Shown piece by piece: positions 54,732 to 64,000 of a DNA stretch of 64,000 nucleotides; positions within the stretch are counted from its first letter, which is position 1, and every line of letters starts with the position of its first letter. Source of the DNA: Smallanthus sonchifolius (lineage: Eukaryota; Streptophyta; Magnoliopsida; Asterales; Asteraceae). The stretch covers positions 34,544,001 to 34,608,000 of the forward strand of contig CM042043.1 in the NCBI GenBank assembly GCA_023525975.1, in the 5' to 3' direction. The translations under genes were made by a program, and so were the position numbers. A model generated the notes under the pieces. That model was not told where the DNA came from. It did no database searches and saw only the letters and a list, made by a program, of their open reading frames with translations.

Positions 54732-55835
54732 GCCCGAGCCCTGGTGTTTATGATTTAAAAATGGATGTCTTTGGTTTGTTGACTTTCAAACAATTTAACT
54801 TTTCTTGTTGATGGGATCCCGGTATGGGATAGACAATTTGTTGACTTATGTCCTAGGTAGATGGATCCTGTTTTGGATGAAGCCCGGGACACTTTCTATT
54901 TTTTGCATGACTAATGTTAGTATCTTTTGACTATTCTGCCATGATTGTTCTTGAAAATTAGAAAAAATAGATTTAAGTATATATTCAGGATCATCAAGGA
55001 TAATTCATTAATCTTCGGCTTATAGAAATATAGTTTAGTTTAGATAAATAGAGAAAATCATGACTTAGTCAAACAAATTTTGATTCTACCTCAAATGGTG
55101 AATCAAGAAATAATCTTGAGTATAAAAATTGAAATGGATAAACACACATACCAGAATTTTGATGATTATTAAGAAGTGTTGTAACCTCGAGTTGTCCCCT
55201 GTGTATGTTTGTCAACCATGTTGTATGATCAGTAGTAGAACTTCATAATTCATATAAGTCTTCGACTCGATTATAGGTCTTGAATTAGCGTATCAATGTT
55301 TAACATTTGCTTTAATACCTAAGTATTAAACATTTGTGAAAAGTGTTTATAAACGTGTGCCAAGCCAGTAAAACATGGGCCAAGCCAGAATACGTGGGCC
55401 AAGCCAGATTTCGTGTTAGCATGAGAATTCTAAAGATCTTAGGAGTAACACGTCTGTTACTATCGTACAAGTCATAGCCAATAGTGATGAAATTATCAGC
55501 CACTTTTACATGGACTGGTCGCACCACCTCGAACTATACTCGAACATCGAGCGCTACAGGCGGAGTGTTTAAACTCAATTAGTAGAAAGGTGAAAACCTT
55601 TAAACCTTAAAATGTATATAGGATACCTTAACGTACGAGAGATGGCCAATATCTGTCTTGTGTCGGGATCCCTAGATATTCTTCCTGCAAGACAGGAATT
55701 CTTGGTGAAGGTGGGTGTTAGCCAAACTAACACTCCTCCGACGCTCAAGTCAGTATATTGATAAAAAAATGATAATAAAAATTTACTGAAAAGGAAAGAG
55801 TACGTACCATTCTAAGTTAGAATATAAATTCTAAC
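54732..55835 (-). other. Non-coding region between H2 antisense gene and integrase
   Basis: No ORF above background. Contains the tandem repeat at 55354-55415. Confidence 0.6.
55354..55415. repeat. About 22-bp tandem GTGGGCCAAGCCAGA in H2
   Basis: Three copies; the counterpart of 30392-30485 in H1 in inverse orientation, as expected for a minus-strand element. Confidence 0.75.
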
Positions 55836-56860
55836 TTACATAAAATAGGTTTTTAGATGAATAGCGTTCCAGGATCTTGGCAAAATATCTCCTTCCATAG
55901 TTGCTAACCAATAAGCACCATTGCATACTTCCGAATCAATCAAATATGGGCCTTCCCACTTTGGTGCGAGTTTTCCGTCGCTAAGATTGGTAGTATTCTG
56001 GAATGCTTTTCTTAATACAAGATCACCTACTTGAAACCTCATGATCCTTATGTTTTTGTTGTATGACCTTGCTATTCTTTGTTGATAGGCTGCAATGCGA
56101 ATCTTGGCAAGGTCTCTGAGTTCATCAATGGTGTCAAGATCATTTACGAGAACTTCATCATTATTTTGTTGAGTCTGAAGATTGGTTCTGGCTGTTGGGA
56201 TATCCATTTCTGTGGGAATCATAGCTTCAGTGCCAAATACCAGGGATAACGGGGTTTGACCTGTCGCATTCTTTGTAGTTGTTATGTCTGCCCAAAGTGC
56301 AAATGGTAGTTCTTCAGCCCATTTTCCTTTCTTTGCTCCCAACCTTTTCTTGAGGTTGTTGATGATGATCTTGTTGCTAGATTTTGCTTGTCTGTTGGCT
56401 TGAGGATGCATAGGGGTAGAAGTTATCATCTTGATTCCGCAGCTCGCATAGAAGTTGGTCGTTCTCTTACCGATGAATTGAGATCCGTTGTCGCATATTA
56501 TTTCTGTCGGGATCCTGAATCTCGTTAAGATGTTGCGCTTGATGAAGGATATAACTTCCTTCTCTCTGACTTGAACGAATTCTTCGGCTTCGATCCATTT
56601 GGAGAAGTAGTCTGTCATTGCTAACATAAATACTTTTCCTCCTGGTGCCTTCAGGAGCTTGCCAACTATATCCATTCCCCATTTCACAAATCGCCAAGAA
56701 GATATAACCAGGTACAAGGGCTCTGTTGGTTGATGGAGTATGTTACTATGCCTTTGGCATGCGTCACACTTTTGAGAATAATCCATTGCATCTGTCCTCA
56801 TCGTTGGCCAATAGTATCATGTCCTCCGGATCTTTGAGAACAATACTCTGCCCCTAGTGT
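55836..56860 (-). pseudogene. H2 integrase
   Basis: Open frame 55836-56801 (321 codons) plus upstream pieces. Zinc domain end: KCDACQRHSN (ligands kept, unlike H1). Core: [27 protein letters not shown] and CDNGSQFIGKRTTNF. The residue 35 positions after the second aspartate, in ANRQAKSSN, is lysine (AAA, complement at 56382-56384) where Ty3/gypsy integrases have glutamate. C-terminus: MRFQVGDLVLRKAF and PKWEGPYLID. The catalytic residue loss should abolish integration. Confidence 0.88.
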
Positions 56861-56907
56861 GATTTCCGCAATCGCCTTGGTGTATATCTTTGAGGACTTC
56901 AAGTGCT

Positions 56908-58109
56908 TCAGTATCTTCCAGACATTTTAAGTAGGGACCTGCAATAGATTTTATGTACAAAACACCATGTAATATTATAAATCGAGATATTCTCAAGCGA
57001 GGATTTAACCGTCCTACAAATGATTTTTAATGGGTGTGATCCAGGATCCTTGGCATGGTTCGAGATCCTGAATATCTGCTTCTTTAGCTTCCGTATTGGA
57101 CACTTTATTTTTCTTTTCAATCGCTGGACTTAGGATATGTATGATTGGTATCGTGGTTCCTTCCGATATCTTGAGAGCCGAAGCGAGATTTGCTAAGGCA
57201 TCAGCTTCAGCATTGTCTTCTCTTGGTACTTGTGTTATACTAAATAATTCAAATTTCACAGATAATTGTTTAACTATCTCGAGGTACTTGATTAGTCTCT
57301 CGCCTTTAGCTGCATACGAGCCATTGAAATGGTTAGTAATCAATAATGAATCTACGTATACCTGAAGACACCTGATCTTCATATCACAAGCAAGCTGTAA
57401 TCCTGCTATCAGTACTTCATATTCTGCCTCGTTGTTGGTTGCCTGGAATTCACAACTTATTGACTAAGGTAGTATGTCCCCTTGTGGTGATTTTAGTATG
57501 ATTCCTAAACCTGTTCCTCTTATATTAGATGCACCATCTGTGAATAAAATCCATGTATCCTTAGATTCTTCTAGCTGTTGGACTTCCAGATCTGCTTCAT
57601 GTTGGATATCACTACTGAAATCAGCCACAAAGTCTACAAGAGCTTGGGACTTTATTGTTGTTCTAGGTTCGTGTATTAGATCATATGTACTGAGCTTGAC
57701 TGACCACTTGGCCATACTTCCTGACGTTTCTGGTTTTCTCATAACACACTTAATAGGATAGTTAGTCTTAACATGTATAGCATGAGTTTCAAAATAATGT
57801 CTAAGTTTAGTAGATGCCATTATTAAGACTATTATTAATTTTTCTAAATGAGAATACATGGTCTCTATCGGAAATAGGCTTTTACTTACATAGTATACTG
57901 GATGTTGCTGACCTTCATGATCTTTGACTAAGATAGCGCTTACAGAGTGTCCAGATACCGCCAATTATAGAGATAATGGCTAGCCGTCTTCAGGTTTCAT
58001 TAATAGAGGAGCCGTCGAAAAATGCTCCTTTAATGATTGGAGTGCTTGTTCATGCTTCTCTTCCCATTTGAATCGTTTATTTTTCTTTAAGATATCGTAA
58101 AATTCTTTA
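56908..58109 (-). pseudogene. H2 RNase H and second RNase H, cut by E2
   Basis: Two open pieces. 57464-57964: VSAILVKDHEGQQHPVYYVS (RNase H), YDLIHEPRTTIKSQALVDF and the archaeal-type RNase H start WILFTDGASNIRGTG. 57014-57382: continuation with YVDSLLITNHFNGSY and ALANLASALKISEG. Stops near 57463 and 57383 separate them. The link to RT is interrupted by E2 at 58115. Confidence 0.88.
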
Positions 58110-58114
58110 CATCT
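58110..58114. repeat. Target duplication CATCT of E2, left copy
   Basis: CATCT here and at 60721-60725 flank E2 exactly and fall inside H2 pol. Confidence 0.92.
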
Positions 58115-58515
58115 TGTAGAAGCATATTTTAGTAACTATAGATAAAATTCTATGTATCGGTGTACGTGGCTATTACGCAGCGCGTACTTAGTAAGTACAC
58201 AAGGCTTGCCTTGCGTACTTGTCAAGTACGCATTAAGTGTTTTTTCCCCTATAAATAGAAGACTTGTCTTCATTTGTAGGTGGAACTTCTGGAACTAGGT
58301 TAAGAGGTGTCCGGGCGGGACGAGCTCTCCCGCCCCTGGACCATGAGCGTAGATGAGAGATGTGTGCTCCTTCGGTATGTTGTCTATAATACGGGATGAT
58401 TTCTATGTTATGGATTACGTATCGTTTGATTCTCTTTTATATTTGTTTATGTTTTTCTCTGTCTCGTTTTCACGGTTTCCACACAAATCACAAAACAGAT
58501 CTGTGTATTTCCGCT

Positions 58516-58757
58516 GCGTACTTACTAAGTACGCATGGGTTTGGCCCTGCGTACTTACTAAGTACGCATGAGAAGTTGTCCTGCGTACTTATTGCGTACC
58601 TGTTAAGTACGCATGAGTATTTGGCTATGCGTACTTAGCATGTACGCATGGGCATTTGGCTTTGCGAACTTATCAAATACGCATGTACACTTGGCTTTGC
58701 AAACTTACTAAGTACGCAGAAACACCCTATATCTGCGTATTTACTAAGTACGCATGA
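58516..58757. repeat. Palindrome array (GCGTACTTACTAAGTACGC) in E2
   Basis: Seven or so units; 58516-58534 and 58549-58567 are exact GCGTACTTACTAAGTACGC. Units repeat every 32-40 bp and are linked by ATGGGTTTGGCCCT-like spacers. Later units are diverged (GCGAACTTATCAAATACGC, GCGTATTTACTAAGTACGC). Confidence 0.9.
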
Positions 58758-60308
58758 ACTATCATCTGGGATTAAAAAAAAGGAGTTTTTTAGCTGGAAA
58801 ACTTGTCTTAGCCAATTTTTTTAAGGATCATTTGTAAGCTTGTTTCAGACCATTTTTGATAAGATAGTAATTTTGGTTTTTCCGAACCAAAATTTGTATA
58901 CGATGTGGCTTGGCGAAACACGGACGAGATTTTTGTTGGATGATACCAATTGTCATACATAGTTTAAGCATTCAAACCTGAAAATGTGGGCAACGAGTAT
59001 CCGGGATACTTATTTAATAGGGAATGAATGCTGAATTAATGGGAGCAATTGGGTCGTCATCGGCTAAAGGTCTCATTCTATTTGCGAAAATGTTGCTGCT
59101 TTGGGTCTTTTGGAAAAAGAATCATATTATTTAGGTATTCAAACCTGAATATGTAGGCTACGAGTATCCGGGATACTTCTTTAAATAGGGGATGAATACT
59201 GTAACAACTTGAACCCAAGGATTTGCTGTTTTGGATCTTTGCAAAGGAATAAAAGAATAAAATCCTAGAGTTGACTAGTTGTGCTTTTTGAGGATTTGAG
59301 TGAAGTGGTAATGAAGCTGGTCATAGTTTACAGATAAATGAGGGGGATAAAAACATAACATCAGCTATGATTTCTCGTGTAAACTATATTTTTCGTGCTC
59401 ATTGGTCAAACATGTGCTCAAGATTTGATGTGATTTAGTTATGATTGGATTTCTCATTTGGGATATGGGTGGAATGCCAGATAGACAACCTAGTTATGGA
59501 ACTTCACCACGGTGAACGTATACAGATTAGGAGGTGTGAACCAGGAATGAAGATCTAATTGAAGAATGTTGGACTTTGGATATAGGATGATTACTGCAGA
59601 GCATGATTTTGTGTTAGATTCTATCAAGTGTTTTCAAGATGAAGCTAGATATCCGTTGGATTATTAGTTGAAGATGGAACCTTTTATCATTTGCCGATGG
59701 GATAGGAAACACTCCATTGTTTCTGGTCTAGTCAGATGGAGCTTAAATTGAAAGGGGAAATTGAAAATGAACATCTTCAGGAATTTGGTTAACTCATGAA
59801 GATACAGGATAGAGTTGGACACATCTGGTTAAAGACTTAACTTTATCTTACTGGAATTCCTGTGGGAGCTGATTAGTTTGATGTAGGTTATTGGAAATTC
59901 AAACTCTCTATCATATGTCAGCTGATTTGGAGATGTCTTAGTCTACTATTGTTACCTGTCTAGGAAGACATTGTCAGACTCAGATTTCTAAGTCAAGGTG
60001 GAGCAAGCTACTGCTGAAAGGATGAACTACAATGAAGTGTGTTGGGTTAGTTAGTTCCTATTGAAGCACTTGGCTTGGTCTACAATGAAAGCTAGAGTTA
60101 AGAGGGAGTCGTGTTTGTCATCACTCAGCAACTGAAGACTGAAGTTTGAAGATTTGAAGATCACAAGTGGAATGCCAGAATATCAAGTCTCGCTAGAAGA
60201 CACTTGATGCCATTAGTTTAGAGGGAGTCTGTTAGGACATTCTTTGTAAACGGATGTATATCATTGTTAGTGATAGATAGAATTTGATGCAATAGTTAAG
60301 AGGGAGTC
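58758..60308 (+). other. Non-coding interior of E2
   Basis: Aligns with the E1 interior, including the two GAGTATCCGGGATACTT copies. No open frame beyond background. Confidence 0.6.
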
Positions 60309-60720
60309 TGTAGAAGCATGTTTTAGTAACTATAGATAAAATTCTATGTATCGGTGTACGTGGCTATTATGCAGGAGGGTGTTCCTTAGTACTTAGCATG
60401 CGCACCTAATTGGAAGCCTTACATACTTGTCAAGTACGCAGGAAATCTTCATTTGTAGGTGGAACTTCGGGAACTAGGTTGAAAGGTGTCCAGGCGGGAT
60501 GAGCGCTCCCGCCTTTGGACCGTGAGCGTAGATGAGAGATGTGTGCTCCTTCGGTATGTTTTTTGTAATACGGGATGATTTCAATGTTATGGATTACGTG
60601 TCGTTTGATTCCCTTTTATCTTTGTTCATGTTTTTCTCTGTCTCGTTTTCACGGTTCCCACACAAATCACAGAACAGATCCGTGTATTTCTGTTGTGCGA
60701 CGAGGCTCCCAGGACCTACA
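60309..60720 (+). mobile_element. 3' LTR of E2, 412 bp, TATA deleted
   Basis: TGTAGAAGCATG to AGGACCTACA. Between CAAGTACGCAGG and the following leader the sequence goes straight to AAATCTTCATTTGTAGG, so the roughly 25 bp with CCCCTATAAATA are gone. Confidence 0.88.
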
Positions 60721-60725
60721 CATCT

Positions 60726-61427
60726 CTCGAAAGATCTTGAGATAAATCTATTGAGTGCTGCTATTCTACCAGTTAGCCTTTGGACATCCTTGGTATTGGC
60801 TAGGGATTTCAGGTTTATTATCGCCTTGATTTGTTTAGGGCTGGGTTCTATCCCTCTTTTAGTCACCATGTATCCTAAAAATTTTCCTCCCCCCCCACTC
60901 CAAAGTGGCATTTGGATGGGTTAAGCTTCATGTTATAATGATCCAGAATATGCAATGCCTCTTCAAGATCCCTAGTATGGTTTTCAGCTTTCTTTGATTT
61001 CACCACCATGTCATCAATATAGACTTCCATGGTGTCCCCAAGTTTGTATTTGAACATCATGTTCACCGGTCTTTGGTATGTAGCACCTACATTTTTCAGA
61101 CCAAAGGTCATAGCAATATTACAATAGATACATGTCGGGTCATGAAGGCAATGTCTTCCTGGTCTGAGGGTTCCAATTTGGGATCAGCTGAAATCCTGAT
61201 GAAGCATCCATGAAGGTTAACATCTCATGGCCTGCTGTAGCATCAACCATTGAGTCTATGTGTGGTAGAGGGAAGGGATCTTTCGGACATGCTTTGTTTA
61301 AGTCTGTGAAATCTACACAGACTCTCCACTTCCCATTTTTCTTTTGGACCACCACTACATTAGCTAGCCATCTTGGGAACTTTACTTCCCTTATCATTCT
61401 TGCTTTCAATAGTCTCTCGACTTCTTC
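60726..61427 (-). pseudogene. H2 reverse transcriptase
   Basis: RT on the minus strand in three frames. 61140-61409: VVVVQKKNGKWRVCVDFTDL and DASSGF. 60875-61111: [18 protein letters not shown] and catalytic YIDD in [13 protein letters not shown]. 60594-60911: [17 protein letters not shown], running into E2. Frameshifts at about 61140 and 60900, the latter near a C run, break the frame. All catalytic residues remain. Confidence 0.9.
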
Positions 61428-61838
61428 TTAGATGACTGTATTTCTTTCTGGAGTGAATTTTCTTCTCTTTTGGTGTATAGGCCTGAAACTGTTATCAAGT
61501 CCTAATTTATGTGTAATAACGTCTTTAAAGATACATGTCATGTCTTCATGCTTCCACGCAAAATTTGAAGTTCTACTTTTTAGTAATCTTATGAGGCTTT
61601 GCTCAATATCCTCGGGGATACTGGTTCCAATAAATACCTTGACGTCAGGATCCTCTAGACTTAGGGATAACTCTTTAACATCTTCTTCCTTGGCTTCTAG
61701 GACGTCTCTAGCTTGTTTCTTTAATTGATATGCTTTCCTGGTCTTTTTCGAAGCTTTCATTGAAGAAGTATAACAATCCTTTGCGTCTTGTTGATCGTTG
61801 TTGATCTTCACTACCCCAAGGGGTTGGTATCTTGACAT
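61428..61838 (-). pseudogene. H2 protease-RT linker
   Basis: Open frame of 136 codons (LGVVKINNDQQDAKDCYTSS, EDPDVKVFIGTSIPEDI, FAWKHEDM, ITHKLGLD). Equivalent to 26578-26840 in H1, which has stops. It begins just after a G run where both copies change frame relative to the protease. Confidence 0.8.
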
Positions 61839-61856
61839 ATTGGTGATATGTTGAAG

Positions 61857-63259
61857 GTACCGCTTTCATGTCGTGTATCTAGGGCCTTCCTAGGATAATA
61901 TTGTAACAAGACAAAGAATCGATTATGCAAAATTTTTGTGTAGTGTTTACCCCTTCAATATATATCGGAAGCTTTATCTCTCTGACTGTGTTCTTGACTT
62001 CTCCGTTGAATCCCACTAGTACTGCAGATTTGGAGATGATTTCGGAATCCGGGATTCCCATTATTTTCAGGACATCATGTTGAATTATGTTTACTGAGCT
62101 TCCTCCATCGATCAGTATCCTTCGAATGAAGTGATTTGCAATATATACAGTGATCACCAGGCCATTATGATGAGGATCCTGCACATTATCCCTGTCATCT
62201 TCGTTGAAGGAGATTACCTTCTCTTCTGTCAAATTGGAAGTTCTGATGGACCTGTCGCCATTCTCTGTTTTGGCTTCTTTGGCATTCCGTTTAGCTGCAG
62301 AGTAACAAGTACCATAAATGTCAGAACCACCAGAAATAAAACCTATTACCTTAGCGTCGGATGGCGGGGATTTGGCTCTTTTTGGGATCTTGTCGTGATC
62401 CCTAATTTGCTTTTTCCCTTTGCCCAGAAATTCCTGAAGGTATCCCTTGCTCAAGAGATAGCTTATTTCTTTTTGTAGGGCAATGCAATCCTCGGTGACG
62501 TGTCCAAAATTTTCATGGAAGGCACACCACTTGGATTTGTCTTTGCCCCCAGCATTTTTTTTCGAATTTACGAGGCCATCTAGCTTTATCTCTGAGATCC
62601 TGCATGGCATATAACAAACCAGTTGTGTCAAGTGAAAAACAATATTCAGATAATTTAGGATATTCTTCTTCATCGTCATCTTCCACAGCGTTGATTCTGT
62701 GATTATCAGGTTTGGAATATGGCTTAGATCTATATGGTTTAAAGGGTGCATTTTCAGTCTTCCGATTAGGTTGACTATAACTGGATGGAGCATTTATTCT
62801 TTGCTGAATTTTCTTATCATCTTCAAGTCTGATGAATCTTAATGCCCTGTTTCTAACTTCGTCAAGATTCCTGCAAGGGTTCATGACAAGGTCTTCATAA
62901 AATTGAGAATCCTTCCTTAATCCCATTTTGAAGGCTTGGACTACGGTGGTCACGTCTAGATTCGGAATATCTAGGGATTCTTTACCAAACTTGCTGACAT
63001 ATTCGCGGAGAGATTCTCCAGGATTTTCAATTACCCTGTATAGATCACTTGTCAATCTTTCAAAAGTTCTGCTACAAGAGAATTGACTTTTAAATAAATC
63101 AATTAAATGAGTAAACGAAGTAATGGAATATGGAGGAACATTAAGTAGCCATTTTAAGGCTGATCCTATTAAGGTAGAACCAAAGCCTTTGCATAAACGA
63201 GCCTCTTTTAGGTCCAAGAGAATGGGGTTGATCTCCATTCTTTCTCTATACTGCGCCAC
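61857..63259 (-). pseudogene. H2 gag C-terminal part and protease
   Basis: Gag core 62513-63259 (ALKWLLNVPPYSITSF, LTSDLYRVIENPGESL, VVQAFKMGLRKDSQFYEDL), then a frame change near 62550 into 61879-62793 with the zinc-binding CAFHENFGHVTEDC stretch and the protease motif LIDGGSSVNIIQHD (active-site D-G intact, unlike H1). It ends LGRP* at 61879, a stop in the conserved tryptophan position of GRPWIH. Broken overall. Confidence 0.88.
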
Positions 63260-63287
63260 ACAGGATCCGTAGTTCTATCTTAAAGTT

Positions 63288-63440
63288 TCATGTTGGGAGT
63301 TTGGAAGCGCTTGGGGATCTCGGCATCACAAATGGGAGGAATCTGGAGGTCCTATGGCTGGTAACTGACATCTCAGGTATGGGTTGCACCATTGAAGGAG
63401 TGATCCCTGTATCTTGCACAGATTCGTTAGCATTTGAGAA
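63288..63440 (-). pseudogene. H2 gag N-terminal remnant
   Basis: Only NESVQDTGIT, then VQPIPEMS and a short piece remain. Compared with H1, the gag start and about 450 bp before NESVQD are gone, and another short piece after GIT is deleted. H2 therefore cannot make full gag. Confidence 0.75.
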
Positions 63441-63453
63441 GTTATTAAACGTG

Positions 63454-63527
63454 CTTTGAAGATAGTGATTAAACACAAATTTTAACAAAGCTTTGAAGAT
63501 AGTGATTAAACACAAATTTTAACAAAG
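63454..63527. repeat. 37-bp tandem repeat in H2 leader
   Basis: Two exact units starting CTTTGAAGATAGTG (63454 and 63491), with a partial third. It lies at the edge of the gag deletion and may mark its formation. H1 has one related stretch (TAAAATTCGTGTTCAATCAC) at about 15140. Confidence 0.85.
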
Positions 63528-63551
63528 ATTTGAAGATAAAAAGAACCACTT

Positions 63552-63569
63552 GCCCCACGGTGGGCGCCA
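63552..63569 (-). other. Primer binding site of H2, tRNA-Lys type
   Basis: The minus strand reads TGGCGCCCACCGTGGGGC, three bases inside the LTR edge at 63573. It is close to the complement of a plant tRNA-Lys(CUU) end. Confidence 0.85.
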
Positions 63570-63572
63570 AAT

Positions 63573-64000
63573 TGTTTTGGGTAAAAATTATACGAACTAA
63601 TTTTGTAACCAAACTTCGAAAGTGATGTAGCGTGTTTTGTAAAAATCAATACGAAATAGTGTAAAAAAGCAAAGGTTGACACGGTTGAGTACGAGGAAAG
63701 CCCTTGATCCTTGATGATCTCCAGCATAAAACCTCGGGAGCCGACTAAATGTCGAGTTGCCTTGATGACTTGTATAAAACTAAAATTATCGAGTACAAAG
63801 GGAGACAATCGAGATCGTATGCTAAGTGTTACAAGAATTGCGAGTGTGTTATTGTGTGTTCCTTATACGATCTCATCGGTAATTAAATACAAATTATCTA
63901 TAACTAACTATCCTAGATTTAAGCTTTTGACCCTATCTTTATCTTGTGACTGTTGCAAGTTTATTCACGTGTATTCTACACTTGGTCCACGTTCATCGAG
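63573..64000 (-). mobile_element. H2 5' LTR, continuing past the window edge
   Basis: TGTTTTGGGTAAAAATT onward; about 430 of an expected 600 bp are present. It differs from the left H2 LTR at about 6-7% of compared positions by eye, consistent with an older insertion than N. Its uninterrupted CCCTATCTTT shows the target site used by N in the sister LTR. Confidence 0.9.

Larger units (their letters stand above)
58115..60720 (+). mobile_element. E2: non-coding Copia-like LTR element inside H2 pol
   Basis: Second copy of family E, 2.6 kb. The left LTR starts TGTAGAAGC, has a TATA box at 58249-58258 and runs to about 58515, then joins directly to the palindrome array at 58516. The LTR end, the tRNA-iMet primer site and about 300 bp present in E1 are missing. 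The right LTR (60309-60720) lacks the TATA segment found in the other E LTRs. The interior has no coding domain but keeps about 190 bp near 59870-60055 absent from E1. The deleted primer site means it can no longer reverse transcribe. Confidence 0.92.

Noticed and set aside
58516..58757. CRISPR-like repeat-spacer array
   Set aside because: Repeats are diverged palindromes with similar spacers, recur in E LTRs and occur in a plant retroelement; no cas genes exist.

Overview
The window looks like nuclear DNA of a flowering plant, a eudicot and plausibly an Asteraceae. One split host gene is visible, and most of the rest is transposable elements. The Asteraceae suggestion rests on the general look of the LTRs and is weak. 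No bacterial-type genes, rRNA, tRNA genes or CRISPR arrays were seen.

Layout. 1-4142 holds remnants of three LTR elements: family A copy 1, a tRNA-iMet-primed element T, and an Athila-like LTR. 4143-7106 is gene-flanking DNA with a short Helitron (4643-5151), a SINE with 15-bp target duplications (6106-6240) and a foldback element (6256-6770). 7107-9801 (minus) is an apparently intact two-exon amino-acid transporter of the CAT6/CAT7 type. Its upstream region is split by a 5'-truncated RTE LINE (9921-11515, 16-bp duplication). 11532-13573 is decayed upstream DNA with a possible MULE remnant.

13574-64000 is one nested stack. An LTR of family A (A2) contains two insertions. The first is H1 (14486-34060, plus), a Tat-lineage Ty3/gypsy element with target duplication GTTAT. 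H1 contains K (15805-25008, minus, GCTAC), a non-autonomous Athila-like element, and K contains E1 (20122-22858, AAGAT), a non-coding Copia-like element. H1 also carries a solo LTR, S (32866-33376, CCTTA). The second insertion in A2 is M (34871 to beyond the window, minus), an Athila-like element. M is interrupted in gag by H2 (42811 to beyond the window, minus), a second Tat element. H2 contains N (43175-52584, plus, CTATC), a nearly complete Athila element in its 3' LTR, and E2 (58115-60720, CATCT), a second E copy in its RT. Nesting reaches four levels.

How it works together. No autonomous retrotransposon is intact here. H1, H2, M and N have broken gag-pol genes; K, E1 and E2 have no pol and would have needed enzymes from elsewhere. 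Both H copies carry an antisense, intron-containing gene between pol and the 3' LTR, as known for Tat-lineage elements.

The most interesting cross-cutting signal is that nearly every LTR family carries its own array of short palindromes in the LTR. These lie just upstream of the TATA box where one is visible. In K, M and N a second array of the same family-specific palindrome lies just inside the 3' LTR; in E it lies just inside the 5' LTR. E and S use the same 19-nt palindrome differing by one mirrored pair of substitutions. Other anomalies are K's LTRs, which are more diverged than those of its host H1, and three integrases with lysine at the catalytic glutamate position.
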